The notes: generated from the letters alone by a model not told the origin. Positions 45,266 to 54,660 are shown, numbered from the stretch's first letter. The stretch is 64,000 nucleotides of DNA from Lacinutrix jangbogonensis (GCF_000797445.1 NZ_JSWF01000044.1:62001-126000), one strand, 5' to 3'. A program made the numbers and translations.

Positions 45266-46609
45266 ATGGAACATATAGTTATTATAGGAAATGGCATTTC
45301 GGGCGTGACTGTTGCAAGACACATCAGGAAAAATTCTGATAAAAAAATCACTATCGTCTCTTCAGAAACCGATCACTTTTTCTCACGTACTGCACTAATG
45401 TACATATATATGGGGCACATGAAATATGAACACACGAAACCTTATGAAGATTACTTTTGGGAGAAAAATCGTATTGAACTTAAAAAAGGTTTTGTAAAAA
45501 CAATTGAAACACAATCTAAAACGCTTCATTTTGCAGAAGGCGGCACACTACAATACGATAAATTAGTTATTGCAACTGGAAGCAAACCAAATAAGTTTGG
45601 ATGGCCAGGACAAGATTTAGATGGTGTTCAAGGACTATATAGCAAACAAGATTTAGATACTTTAGAGCGTAATGCTCCAGATAATAAAGCATGTAATCGC
45701 GCTGTGATTGTTGGTGGGGGCTTAATAGGTATTGAATTTGCCGAGATGCTTGTAAGTCGAAAAATCCCAGTCACTTTCCTTGTAAGAGAAGACAGTTTTT
45801 GGAATGGCGTTTTACCAAAAGGCGAAAGCGAAATGATTAGTAGACACATTAAAAGCCATCATATAGATTTGCGTTTATCTACTAATTTAAAAGAAATTAA
45901 AGCTGATAAAAACGGACGTGCAAAATCTATAATTATTACTGAAACTGGAGAAGAAATAGACTGTAATGTTGTTGGTTTAACAGCTGGAGTTTCACCTAAT
46001 ATTAATTTTATAAAAGATTCTAATATTGAAACAGATAGAGGTGTTTTAGTAAATAGAAACCTAGAAACTAACATTCCAAATGTTTATGCTATTGGAGATT
46101 GTGCACAACAACGTGAAGCTATTGGAAATCGCAGACCAATTGAAGCCGTTTGGTACACAGGACGTATGATGGGAGAAGCTTTAGCACAAACCATTTGCGG
46201 TAATACTATGGAATACAATCCGGGTCATTGGTTTAATTCGGCTAAATTTTTAGACATAGAATACCAAACTTATGGTTGGGTCTTTGCAGAACGCGGTCGA
46301 CCAGAATACGAAAGACATTTCCATTGGATTCACAAAGATGATGATAAATGCATCACGATAGCATACCATAAAGACACCAACGTGTTTTTAGGTATCAACA
46401 CCTTTGGTATTCGCATGCGCCACGAATTTTTTGACACTATTTTAACCCAAAAGTGGACAGTCGATAAAGTTATTGAACATCTTGCAGCAGCAAATTTCGA
46501 TCCCGAATTTTACAAACTCCATGAGAAAGCGATTGTATCTCAATTCAATACTGAAACAGGAAGTACTATTAGACTTAGTAAAAAAGGCTGGAGGAAAATT
46601 TTCGCATAA
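45266..46609 (+). CDS. FAD/NAD(P)-dependent oxidoreductase
   Basis: The 447-residue flavoprotein starts at the FAD motif VIIGNGISGVTVARHIRK and has a second dinucleotide motif, AVIVGGGLIGIEFAEMLVS, near residue 150, plus the C-terminal FAD block VYAIGDCAQQREA near 272. There is no redox-active CxxxxC pair. It therefore resembles NirB-type or ferredoxin-reductase-like members rather than disulphide reductases. It is followed after 65 bases by a membrane polyferredoxin gene, which suggests electron transfer between NAD(P)H and a membrane iron-sulphur protein. The electron acceptor is unknown. Confidence 0.85.
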   Translation: MEHIVIIGNGISGVTVARHIRKNSDKKITIVSSETDHFFSRTALMYIYMGHMKYEHTKPYEDYFWEKNRIELKKGFVKTIETQSKTLHFAEGGTLQYDKLVIATGSKPNKFGWPGQDLDGVQGLYSKQDLDTLERNAPDNKACNRAVIVGGGLIGIEFAEMLVSRKIPVTFLVREDSFWNGVLPKGESEMISRHIKSHHIDLRLSTNLKEIKADKNGRAKSIIITETGEEIDCNVVGLTAGVSPNINFIKDSNIETDRGVLVNRNLETNIPNVYAIGDCAQQREAIGNRRPIEAVWYTGRMMGEALAQTICGNTMEYNPGHWFNSAKFLDIEYQTYGWVFAERGRPEYERHFHWIHKDDDKCITIAYHKDTNVFLGINTFGIRMRHEFFDTILTQKWTVDKVIEHLAAANFDPEFYKLHEKAIVSQFNTETGSTIRLSKKGWRKIFA

Positions 46610-46674
46610 ATACTAATTAAAATTAAATATTACCGCACGCTATTTTAAAAGCAGTGAAATCAAAATATAAACAC

Positions 46675-48297
46675 ATGAAAGCAATTAAATATATAGGCTT
46701 AGTCATTTTTATTATTGCCATAACCATTTTTACAGGCACACTTTTTACAGGTTCTTTTGGCCTAACTAAAGCTGAAGTAAACGAATACGTAGAAACACAA
46801 GGTTATAAAAGTGAAGTAATAAAACAAGAACTTGAAAAAGCAACGGTTACAGACGAGGAACTTTCAATTTTCGAATTTTCAAGTCGTGTGCGAGATGCAT
46901 ATCAAGCATCAAACAATCATTATGATGATTTAATAGCGAAATATGATGCCGATAAAAATTGGGATAAAAAAGGAGAACAATTTCAATATAAAATATATGG
47001 AAAGCCACATACATTAAGCTACAACTTAGCTAAAAAAGCAGGCTCTGGTTTTGTAAAAGAAAACGCTGGACTCATGTGGTGGCTTACTTTTGGCTTAGGT
47101 AGTATTGGTGCTTTATTATTTATTTTACCAAATCTTATTTTACTTGGAGCTCCTGGTATTAAAAACGATGGCATTTTCCATAAGGCAGCAACCAATCGTG
47201 GTTGGATTGCGTGGTTGGTTCTAATTTATTTAGTGACTTTCTACCTGGCTCTCTATTTTAGAGCAGATTATGTGGTGAATTGGACATTTATCCTCGATCC
47301 AATTAGTGAATTTCTAAATGGTGGTGAAGCAAGCCAGTGGTTTGTTTACGGATTCTTATATTGTACAATAATGAGTGTTATGGCTGTGCGTATGTACATA
47401 AAATACCGTCATAACAAGTATCAAATAATGCGTACAACTTCGGTGTTATTCTTTCAAATAGTTTTCGCTTTTTTAATTCCCGAAATTATGACCAGCCTAA
47501 ATATGCCTGGTTACGATTTTAAAAATGCCTTTCCTTTAGATTACGATTTTTTCTTCGAATGGAATATTAAAAGCCTCACTAAAAGTGGTGGAATTGGAGT
47601 TTTTATTCTCGTTTGGGGTACAATTTTAACCCTAGTTATCGTGCCATTAATGGTTTATTTCTTTGGAAAGCGCTGGTATTGTAGTTGGGTTTGTGGTTGT
47701 GGTGGTTTAGCCGAAACTTTAGGTGACCCTTACAGACACTTGTCCGATAAAAGTCTAAAATCTTGGAAACTGGAACGCTGGGTTATCCATTCGGTTTTAG
47801 TTATTTCTGTACTCATGACAGTGGTCACATTATATTGTTATTTTTCTGGTGCCGAATCCCTTTTAGGTATTAACTCGCAATGGATAAAAGACACTTATAG
47901 CTTCTTAATTGGTGCATGGTTTGCAGGTGTAATTGGAACTGGTTTTTATCCTATTTTTGGTAATCGTGTATGGTGTCGATTTGGTTGTCCTTTAGCGGCC
48001 TATTTAGGTCTAGTACAACGTTTCAAATCGCGTTTTAGAATTACAACAAATGGAGGACAATGTATCTCATGTGGAAATTGTTCTACCTATTGCGAAATGG
48101 GGATTGATGTGCGTGCTTACGCTCAAAAAGGAGAAAATATAGTGCGCTCAAGTTGTGTTGGTTGCGGCGTTTGTAGTGCTGTTTGCCCAAGAGGCGTGTT
48201 AAAATTAGAAAACGGTAGTATGGATGGCAGAATTAATCCAACTGAAGTTTTATTAGGAAACGATATAAACTTGATGGATTTATTAAATCAGAAATAA
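46675..48297 (+). CDS. Membrane polyferredoxin (NapH/FixG-like 4Fe-4S protein)
   Basis: From the ATG at 46675 the product is 540 residues (a GTG at 46654 is a weaker start). It has about seven membrane segments. Conserved cysteine motifs sit at the membrane face: WYCSWVCGCGGLAETLGDP near residue 340 and WCRFGCPLAAYLG near 435. Two 4Fe-4S ferredoxin motifs follow near the C terminus (CISCGNCSTYCEMG and SCVGCGVCSAVCPRG). An extracytoplasmic loop of about 100 residues follows the first helix. The pairing with the flavoprotein upstream suggests a two-component redox route across the inner membrane. Confidence 0.87.
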   Translation: MKAIKYIGLVIFIIAITIFTGTLFTGSFGLTKAEVNEYVETQGYKSEVIKQELEKATVTDEELSIFEFSSRVRDAYQASNNHYDDLIAKYDADKNWDKKGEQFQYKIYGKPHTLSYNLAKKAGSGFVKENAGLMWWLTFGLGSIGALLFILPNLILLGAPGIKNDGIFHKAATNRGWIAWLVLIYLVTFYLALYFRADYVVNWTFILDPISEFLNGGEASQWFVYGFLYCTIMSVMAVRMYIKYRHNKYQIMRTTSVLFFQIVFAFLIPEIMTSLNMPGYDFKNAFPLDYDFFFEWNIKSLTKSGGIGVFILVWGTILTLVIVPLMVYFFGKRWYCSWVCGCGGLAETLGDPYRHLSDKSLKSWKLERWVIHSVLVISVLMTVVTLYCYFSGAESLLGINSQWIKDTYSFLIGAWFAGVIGTGFYPIFGNRVWCRFGCPLAAYLGLVQRFKSRFRITTNGGQCISCGNCSTYCEMGIDVRAYAQKGENIVRSSCVGCGVCSAVCPRGVLKLENGSMDGRINPTEVLLGNDINLMDLLNQK

Positions 48298-48376
48298 AAA
48301 GAGTTAGCACTATTCAGTACTTACTCAAATAATTACTGAACGTAATATTAAATTAAACTCTATTGTAAAAAAAAAC

Positions 48377-48413
48377 ACACTGAGTTTAGCAGAGACTCAT
48401 TGCACCTCAGTGT
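48377..48413. repeat. Inverted repeat ACACTGAG ... CTCAGTGT
   Basis: Eight-base perfect arms flank 21 bases in the gap between the polyferredoxin and MORN-type genes. The core CACTGAG is also the end of the palindrome at 926-945. It may be a dispersed-element remnant or a weak terminator. No T-run follows. Confidence 0.35.
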
Positions 48414-48453
48414 AATAATTAAAATAAAATTTTCCCTTTAGCGGAAAGTAAAA

Positions 48454-49434
48454 ATGAAAAACATACTCTTCATATTAGTTTTTACAATAAGTTTCAGCAC
48501 CTCTGCGGAAAAAATATACAAAAAAAACTATTATAATAATGGTGCTTTAAAATCTGAAGGTTGGATAGAAAACAAACTAAAAACTGACTATTGGAAATTC
48601 TATTACCAAAGTGGAAGCCTCGAAAAATCTGGAGAATTTAATAACAATTTACACACTGGATATTGGGAATTTTATTACAAAAATAAGAACCTAAAAGCGG
48701 AAGGTTCTTTTACCAATGGAAAACGATCTGGCTATTGGACTTATTTTTTCGAAGATAGAACACTAAATAAGGTTGGTCATTTTGAAAAAGGAAAAGAAGA
48801 AGGCTTCTGGAAAGAGCACTTTACCAATAGCAAACTTATGCGAGAAGGTATATATAGCAATGGACGTTTTAGTGGTTACTGGAAATTCTTTCACTTTAAT
48901 GGTAAACTAAAAAAAGAAGGTAACTTTGTAAACGGAAAACAAATAGACTATTGGAAAAACTTCCACAATAATGGCTACTTAAAATCTGAAGGTGTTTTTA
49001 ACAACGGAAATGCAGATAGTTTTTGGAAGACCTATTACAATAATGGAAACCTTCAAAAAGAAGGCCGTTTAACTAACGGAAAAGAAATAGGGTTTTGGAT
49101 TTATTATTTCGATGATGGACAACAAGAAAAATCCGGTTATTTTAAATCAGGATTAGAAACCAAGTTTTGGACTTTCTTTAGAAATAATGGCACTAAAGAA
49201 AAAGAAGGTCATTTTGTAAATGGTAAAAAAACCAATTGGTGGACGTTTTATAATATAAATGAAAAAATAGATCATAAATGCCAATTAAAAGACAATAAAA
49301 AAAACGGGTACTGTTTAGAATATAAAAACGAAAAACTAGTCTCTGCTAGTAAATTTTCCAATGGTAAAAAAATGAAGACGTGGACAGATTTAGCCACATT
49401 TAAAAAAGAAAATAAACTTAGAGATCTTAAATGA
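48454..49434 (+). CDS. MORN/YwqK-type repeat protein, 12 tandem repeats, secreted
   Basis: After a signal peptide (residues 1-19, MKNILFILVFTISFSTSAE) almost the whole 326-residue protein is built of about 12 repeats of 24 residues. Each repeat follows the pattern NG-L-x-x-E-G-x-F-x-N-G-K-x-x-G-Y-W-x-x-Y. The spacing is exact for 11 units and the last is degenerate. These MORN-like repeats are seen in YwqK-family proteins, whose roles are mostly unknown. The stop overlaps the next glycosyltransferase start (ATGA), so the repeat protein may be a partner in glycan synthesis. The fixed 72-base DNA period suggests growth by tandem duplication. Confidence 0.88.
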   Translation: MKNILFILVFTISFSTSAEKIYKKNYYNNGALKSEGWIENKLKTDYWKFYYQSGSLEKSGEFNNNLHTGYWEFYYKNKNLKAEGSFTNGKRSGYWTYFFEDRTLNKVGHFEKGKEEGFWKEHFTNSKLMREGIYSNGRFSGYWKFFHFNGKLKKEGNFVNGKQIDYWKNFHNNGYLKSEGVFNNGNADSFWKTYYNNGNLQKEGRLTNGKEIGFWIYYFDDGQQEKSGYFKSGLETKFWTFFRNNGTKEKEGHFVNGKKTNWWTFYNINEKIDHKCQLKDNKKNGYCLEYKNEKLVSASKFSNGKKMKTWTDLATFKKENKLRDLK

Positions 49435-50123
49435 CCAAAATAAAAGTCATCATTCCTGCTTATAACGAGCAAGATTCTATTGCGAATGTTATTAATGATA
49501 TTCCTAAAAACGTTGAAGAAGTTATTGTAATCAACAACAACTCAACAGATAACACAGTAGTAAATGCCAGAAACGCAGGTGCCACAGTACTTACCGAAAA
49601 CAAAAAAGGCTACGGTTATGCCTGCTTAAAAGGTATGGATTACATAGCCAAGCAAGAAAATAAACCAGATATTATTGTTTTTTTAGATGGCGATTATAGC
49701 GATTACCCTGAAGAATTAACCGATTTAGTCTCACCAATACTAAAAGATAATATAGATTTTGTAATTGGATCCAGAGTAAAACGACTACGTGAAGGTGGTT
49801 CGATGACGCCACAACAAGTTTTTGGTAATTGGTTAGCCACATTTTTAATGTCCCTATTTTTTGGCGCTAAATTCACAGATTTAGGTCCGTTTAGAGCGAT
49901 TAAATACGATAAACTTGTGAGCTTAAACATGGAAGATAAAACCTATGGTTGGACAGTAGAAATGCAACTTAAAGCATTGAAACAGAAACTATCTTATATA
50001 GAGATTCCTGTACGTTACAAACAAAGAATTGGAGTATCTAAAGTATCAGGAACAATAAAAGGGACTATCTTTGCAGGCTTTAAGATATTAGGTTGGATTT
50101 TTAAATACAGTTTTAAAAAGTGA
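49431..50123 (+). CDS. Family 2 glycosyltransferase, dolichol-phosphate-mannose-synthase-like
   Basis: This 230-residue cytoplasmic GT-A enzyme opens with KIKVIIPAYNEQDSIANVI, has INNNSTDNTVVNARNAGA near residue 35 and the metal-binding FLDGDYSDYPEEL near 84, and carries DLGPFRAIKYDKL near 147. It lacks membrane segments. The family transfers a sugar from a nucleotide donor to a polyprenyl phosphate. It overlaps the MORN gene by four bases and the next glycosyltransferase by four, forming a tightly coupled trio that could build a lipid-linked sugar. Confidence 0.9.
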   Translation: MTKIKVIIPAYNEQDSIANVINDIPKNVEEVIVINNNSTDNTVVNARNAGATVLTENKKGYGYACLKGMDYIAKQENKPDIIVFLDGDYSDYPEELTDLVSPILKDNIDFVIGSRVKRLREGGSMTPQQVFGNWLATFLMSLFFGAKFTDLGPFRAIKYDKLVSLNMEDKTYGWTVEMQLKALKQKLSYIEIPVRYKQRIGVSKVSGTIKGTIFAGFKILGWIFKYSFKK

Positions 50124-51613
50124 TATATTTAAATATAGTTATTATAGTTATGTACTCAATAGCGCTTGTGCTAATATTTATGTATTCACTAGCGCAATTA
50201 AATTTGCTTTTTAATTACCTATCTGCGCAAAAAAAGCAAATAAAAACACCTCCATTAGATTTTAATAATCCAAACGAAGTGCCCTACGTCACCATACAAC
50301 TACCTGTTTTTAACGAGGAATATGTTATGGAACGCTTACTCGAAAACATTGCGCTGATGGAGTACCCAAAAGAGAAATTGGAAATTCAGGTGTTGGATGA
50401 TTCGACAGACGAGACTGTAAAAACCACATGCACTCAAATAAACCATTTAAAGAAACAAGGTTTAGACATTGTACATATTTGTAGAACCAATCGCGAAGGC
50501 TTTAAAGCTGGGGCTTTAAAAGAAGGTTTAAAAATTGCAAAAGGTGAATTTATCGCCATTTTTGATGCCGATTTTTTACCTAAAAAGGACTGGCTTAAAA
50601 AAACCATTCCACATTTTATAGACCGTAATATTGGTGTAGTACAAACACGGTGGGGACATATAAATAGAGATTATTCTACACTTACAAAAATTCAAGCCTT
50701 TGCCTTAGACGCGCATTTTACACTCGAACAAGTTGGCAGGAATAGTAAAGGCCATTTTATAAATTTTAATGGCACAGCAGGTGTTTGGCGCAAACAATGT
50801 ATACTTGATGCTGGCAATTGGGAAGGCGATACCTTAACCGAAGATTTGGACCTTAGTTATCGTGCGCAACTTAAAAACTGGAAATTTAAATATCTTGAAG
50901 ACGTTATAACACCAGCCGAATTACCTGTCGTTATAAGTGCTGCACGCTCACAACAATTTCGTTGGAATAAAGGAGGAGCAGAAAACTTTAGAAAGATGAT
51001 GTGGAAAGTTTTGAAAAGCAAAAACATTTCATCGAAAACAAAACTACACGGCGTACTACATTTACTTAATAGCACTATGTTTTTAAACGTACTTATTGTT
51101 GGTGTATTAAGCATCCCAATGCTCTATATTAAAAACGAATATGCACACTTAAAACCCTACTTTTATGTATTGAGTTTCTTTGTTATAAGCACCATCATTT
51201 TCTTTATCTGCTATTGGTCCATGTATAAACGCACCTACGGTGGAGGTATCAAAAGCTTTATCCAATATATTGGTATGTTCCTAACCTTTTTCTCAATAGC
51301 AATGGGCTTTAGCCTACACAATTCTATTGCAGTTTTAGAAGGTCATTTTGGAAAACGAAGCGACTTTGTGCGCACACCAAAATTCAATATTAATAGTATA
51401 AAAGACACTTGGAAAGGCAATAAATATATCGCTAAAAATATCTCTACAAATGTGATTTTCGAAGGAATACTGATGCTTTATTTCGCATTTGGAATGTATA
51501 GCGCATTTATTGTTGGCGATCAAGGTGGCGATTTCGGTTTGTTCCCATTTCACCTCATGCTATTTTTAGGCTTTGGCTTTGTGTTCTTTAAATCCTTAAC
51601 TTCGAAAGCATAA
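50120..51613 (+). CDS. Membrane glycosyltransferase, cellulose-synthase-like GT2
   Basis: The 497-residue protein starts at a GTG overlapping the previous stop. One N-terminal helix precedes a processive-type GT2 domain: TIQLPVFNEEYVMERLL, VLDDSTDET near 95, FDADFLPKKDW near 152, TEDLDLSYRAQL near 250 and QQFRWNKGGAENF near 290 (QxxRW). Four or five C-terminal membrane segments follow. This layout fits synthesis of a beta-linked glycan or glycolipid at the inner membrane. A MITE-like repeat follows its stop. Confidence 0.9.
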   Translation: MIYLNIVIIVMYSIALVLIFMYSLAQLNLLFNYLSAQKKQIKTPPLDFNNPNEVPYVTIQLPVFNEEYVMERLLENIALMEYPKEKLEIQVLDDSTDETVKTTCTQINHLKKQGLDIVHICRTNREGFKAGALKEGLKIAKGEFIAIFDADFLPKKDWLKKTIPHFIDRNIGVVQTRWGHINRDYSTLTKIQAFALDAHFTLEQVGRNSKGHFINFNGTAGVWRKQCILDAGNWEGDTLTEDLDLSYRAQLKNWKFKYLEDVITPAELPVVISAARSQQFRWNKGGAENFRKMMWKVLKSKNISSKTKLHGVLHLLNSTMFLNVLIVGVLSIPMLYIKNEYAHLKPYFYVLSFFVISTIIFFICYWSMYKRTYGGGIKSFIQYIGMFLTFFSIAMGFSLHNSIAVLEGHFGKRSDFVRTPKFNINSIKDTWKGNKYIAKNISTNVIFEGILMLYFAFGMYSAFIVGDQGGDFGLFPFHLMLFLGFGFVFFKSLTSKA

Positions 51614-51619
51614 TTATTA

Positions 51620-51710
51620 TTTGGGCGTTACCTAAAGGTCGCGCTTTCCGCTATATCTTTTTTGCTTTTAATGGCAAAAAAGGATGCCGCATCAATCGCT
51701 AACGCTGGCC
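51620..51710 (+). repeat. MITE-like dispersed repeat, copy 2
   Basis: The first 21 bases are identical to the reverse complement of 870-890. The 91-base element runs from GGGCGTTA to TAACGC (short terminal inverted repeat). It contains a strong internal hairpin, TTTTTTGC/GCAAAAAA, around TTTTAATG. Like copy 1 it starts a few bases after a stop codon. It contains no gene and probably moves in trans. Confidence 0.65.
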
Positions 51711-51751
51711 TGCCAATGTTAAGTTCTTAAATAAAACTTATAAATTTATTC

Positions 51752-53179
51752 GTGTTCAATTCAGTACTATTAAAATCAAAAAATAGACCACTTTTATTAG
51801 TCATAATAAGTGCTATTCTATATTTTGGTTTTGCTTATAGTCTGGAGCGTACCGAATATCTTAAACTTGTTTTAATTTACACTTTACTATTTATTTCATT
51901 TTTTCTATTGCTTAAAAACAATACAAAAAACATCAAATTCCTTACAGCAGTCGCCTTTCTATTTCGTGCTATTTTTATTTTAGCAATTCCAAATCTTTCA
52001 CAAGACTTTTATCGGTTTATTTGGGATGGACGCATGATTCTCGAAGGTTTTAATCCCTATTTACACACACCAGAATCTTTTATTACTAAAGCCGAATTTC
52101 CTGTTGCTCAAGCTCAAGAATTATACGTTGGCATGCGCGAACTTAATGCCAGCCACTTTACTAACTATCCACCAGTAAATCAACTCTGTTTTGCTATTGC
52201 TGCCTTGTTTGCAGGTAAAAGCATTGTAGGTTCTGCTATGGTCTTAAGATTACTTATTATAGCCGCAGATTTTGGAACGCTCTATTTTGGTAAAAAGCTA
52301 TTAGAAAAACTAAAACTACCAGTACACAATATCCTCTGGTATATTCTCAATCCGTTTATAATAATTGAACTCACAGGCAACCTACATTTTGAAGGAGTTA
52401 TGATTTTCTTTCTCGTGTGGAGTTTATACTTACTACAGTCTCAAAAATGGAAATGGGCAGCAGTTATTTACGCCTTATCTATTGCTACTAAATTAGTTCC
52501 ACTTATGTTTTTGCCTTTGTTTTTTTGGTGGTTTTATAAACAAAGAAATAAAATTAATGAGATTACCACATTTCCTCTACACTCAGTGCTGGCTCAGCAA
52601 ACTCCTCGCAATGTCGTATGGACAGGAATCATGAAACTAGTCGCATTTTACACTATTGTAATAATTACAACACTTTTACTTTTCGCTTCCTTTTTCTCAA
52701 CCCAATTTATAGATAACTATGCCACAACCGTAGGTTTATGGTTTGGGAATTTTGAATTTAACGCCAGTATTTATTACTTAGTTAGAGAAATAGGTTTTTT
52801 GTTTAGAGGTTGGAATGAGATTGCTATTATTGGCAAAGTGCTTCCTGTTATTACTATACTTTATATTTTATTCTTATCGTTGTACAGGAAAAATACAGAC
52901 CTTAAAAAACTAATTATTGTCATGCTATTTAGCTTTACCATCTATTTATTTTTAAGCACAACTGTGCATCCTTGGTATATTGCAACCATTCTCATTTTAA
53001 GTGTGTTTACAAATTATAAGTTTCCTTTGGTATGGAGCTTTATGATTATTTTTAGTTATCTCGCTTATGCAAACTCTGAGAATACCGAGAATCTCTGGAT
53101 TATTGGCATTGAATACTTGGTAGTATTTAGTATCTTTATTTGGGAGGTTTTTATAAAAAAAAGGCAAAGTTTACAGTAA
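51752..53179 (+). CDS. Multi-pass membrane glycosyltransferase (DUF2029/GT87-like)
   Basis: The 475-residue protein, read from a GTG start, has about ten hydrophobic segments. A conserved acidic loop, SQDFYRFIWDGRMILEGFNPY, follows the second or third helix, as in lipid-sugar-dependent mannosyl and arabinosyl transferases of the GT-C class. These enzymes use polyprenyl-phosphate sugars made by DPM-like enzymes such as the one at 49431. The donor, linkage and acceptor are not determined. It ends the rightward glycosyltransferase series and is followed by a hairpin terminator. Confidence 0.82.
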   Translation: MFNSVLLKSKNRPLLLVIISAILYFGFAYSLERTEYLKLVLIYTLLFISFFLLLKNNTKNIKFLTAVAFLFRAIFILAIPNLSQDFYRFIWDGRMILEGFNPYLHTPESFITKAEFPVAQAQELYVGMRELNASHFTNYPPVNQLCFAIAALFAGKSIVGSAMVLRLLIIAADFGTLYFGKKLLEKLKLPVHNILWYILNPFIIIELTGNLHFEGVMIFFLVWSLYLLQSQKWKWAAVIYALSIATKLVPLMFLPLFFWWFYKQRNKINEITTFPLHSVLAQQTPRNVVWTGIMKLVAFYTIVIITTLLLFASFFSTQFIDNYATTVGLWFGNFEFNASIYYLVREIGFLFRGWNEIAIIGKVLPVITILYILFLSLYRKNTDLKKLIIVMLFSFTIYLFLSTTVHPWYIATILILSVFTNYKFPLVWSFMIIFSYLAYANSENTENLWIIGIEYLVVFSIFIWEVFIKKRQSLQ

Positions 53180-53297
53180 ATAATGATCCATTAGATAGTG
53201 CATTAAAATAATTATCTTTACGTAATAATAGTAAAATGTAAGTACTATAATCTGGTTTAATTGCTGGATAATGGTACTAAAAACGACTACAAAACAT

Positions 53298-53329
53298 ATG
53301 CTACATAATTGTTTAGAATTATGTAGCAT
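53298..53329 (+). terminator. Hairpin terminator after the glycosyltransferase series
   Basis: Perfect 13-base arms (ATGCTACATAATT and its complement) enclose a six-base loop GTTTAG, with TTATTTC behind. It lies 118 bases after the membrane glycosyltransferase and just ahead of the frameshifted hydrolase gene. Confidence 0.75.
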
Positions 53330-53356
53330 TATTTCGGGACGGATTACCTAAAGAGA

Positions 53357-54218
53357 ATGAAGAAACACAAAAGTATATTTTTGCGATTGGAATAATATCA
53401 CTGCTACTTGTTGGATATTTAGTTGCCGATACTATACTTTTCAACGGAATAAAACCTAAAACCATAAATGAAAATGGTTTTCAGGCCAATTATTTCGCTA
53501 AAGATGCTACCAAAGTAAAACGACAGTTGTATTAATAGGTGGAGGACAATGGGGAGACTATTGGGCACAAGAATTTGCCAATAAAGGAATGGTTGGATTA
53601 TCATTGCCATATACACGAAAAGAAGGCTTACCAAAATTACCAGAAGAAATTGATTTAGAATACTTTGAAAATGCAATAAAGTGGTTAAGCAATCAAAAAG
53701 AAGTTAACCCTCATAAAATAGTTGTAATGGGAGCCTCAAGAAATGTAGAATTGGCACTAGTGGTTGCTTCAATTTTCCCGGAAATTGTAAGCGGAGTTAT
53801 TGCATATGCACCAAGTTCTGTTACTTGGTCAAATACTGTTCTACCCTATAATTCAAATGAAATGAAAGCAAGCTGGAAATACAATGGAAGTAACATTCCG
53901 TTTATACCAATGGATAAAATTTCAGGAAACGACTCGGGCAAAATTAAAATGATAGAATATTGGAAGAATGGTTTATCAAAAACAGCTTTTGTAAATAAAG
54001 CCACTATTAAAGTAGAAAAAATTAATGGTCCTATTTTGCTTTTTTCTGGAAGTGATGATAAGGTTTGGCCATCATTAATAATGGCTAATATGATAGAGAA
54101 AAGATTGAAAGAAAATAATTTCAAGCATCCTTTTCATAATATCGTATATAAAAATGCCAAGAAAGACGCAAAAATAAAGTTAATAGAATTCATAGAAAAA
54201 AATATAAACCTTGTATAA
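53357..54218 (+). pseudogene. Frameshifted BAAT-type acyl hydrolase
   Basis: Reading from the ATG at 53357, restoring one T in the run at 53378-53382 and one A in the run at 53517-53520 yields a continuous protein of about 287 residues. It has an N-terminal membrane anchor (IISLLLVGYLVADTILF), then KTTVVLIGGGQWGDYWA and the BAAT C-terminal domain. The nucleophile elbow reads VVMGASRNVELAL, with Ser present but the following Gly replaced by Asn. Blocks ILLFSGSDDKVWPS carry the acid. As written, the longest frame begins only at the Met at 53589. This is either a decaying gene or sequencing error in homopolymers. Confidence 0.75.
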
Positions 54219-54325
54219 ATCAGTCGATAGTACTGCATATCGCACATAAATCAATAGCGTAAAATCAATTTTAACGTTCAGATATATTTCAGAACTAGAC
54301 CTTTTGAAATAAAAAAAAATTAGAC

Positions 54326-54660
54326 ATGAATAATGGAGAAATAATCGCTTTAACCTTTTTGATATCGGCTATGTTTGGTGTAATATTCCATTTGTATTTT
54401 AAACAAAGAAGTCATCGACACAAAAGTTCGTTGCCATTAAACTGGAGAAAATTTGAAAAGTCAATCATTCTTAATGACATTAAAGGAATTAATCATTACG
54501 GAGACTTAGTGCTATGGAATGAACATTTAGATGCATGCATTTAGAAAAAATTATTACAAATTTAAAACCATTTACAAGTAAATATTCTGAGCTTAATGAG
54601 TTAAGAAATTTAGCACTAAATAAAAAGTTGGATTGGAACAATCCGGGAAAGAAATTTTAG
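54326..54660 (+). pseudogene. Small membrane-anchored protein, apparently frameshifted
   Basis: The first part (from the ATG at 54326) has a membrane segment (IIALTFLISAMFGVIFHLYF), then HKSSLPLNWRKFEKSIIL, and stops at 54544. In the next frame, from 54538, the reading continues without a stop through HLEKIITNLKPFTSKYSELN to DWNNPGKKF at 54660. One missing base near 54536-54540 would join the halves into a protein of about 111 residues. I do not recognise the family. Confidence 0.6.

Noticed and set aside
48520-49400. Regular 72-base periodicity considered as a CRISPR array
   Set aside because: The period is coding, the units diverge at synonymous and variable positions, and there are no identical direct repeats with unique spacers.
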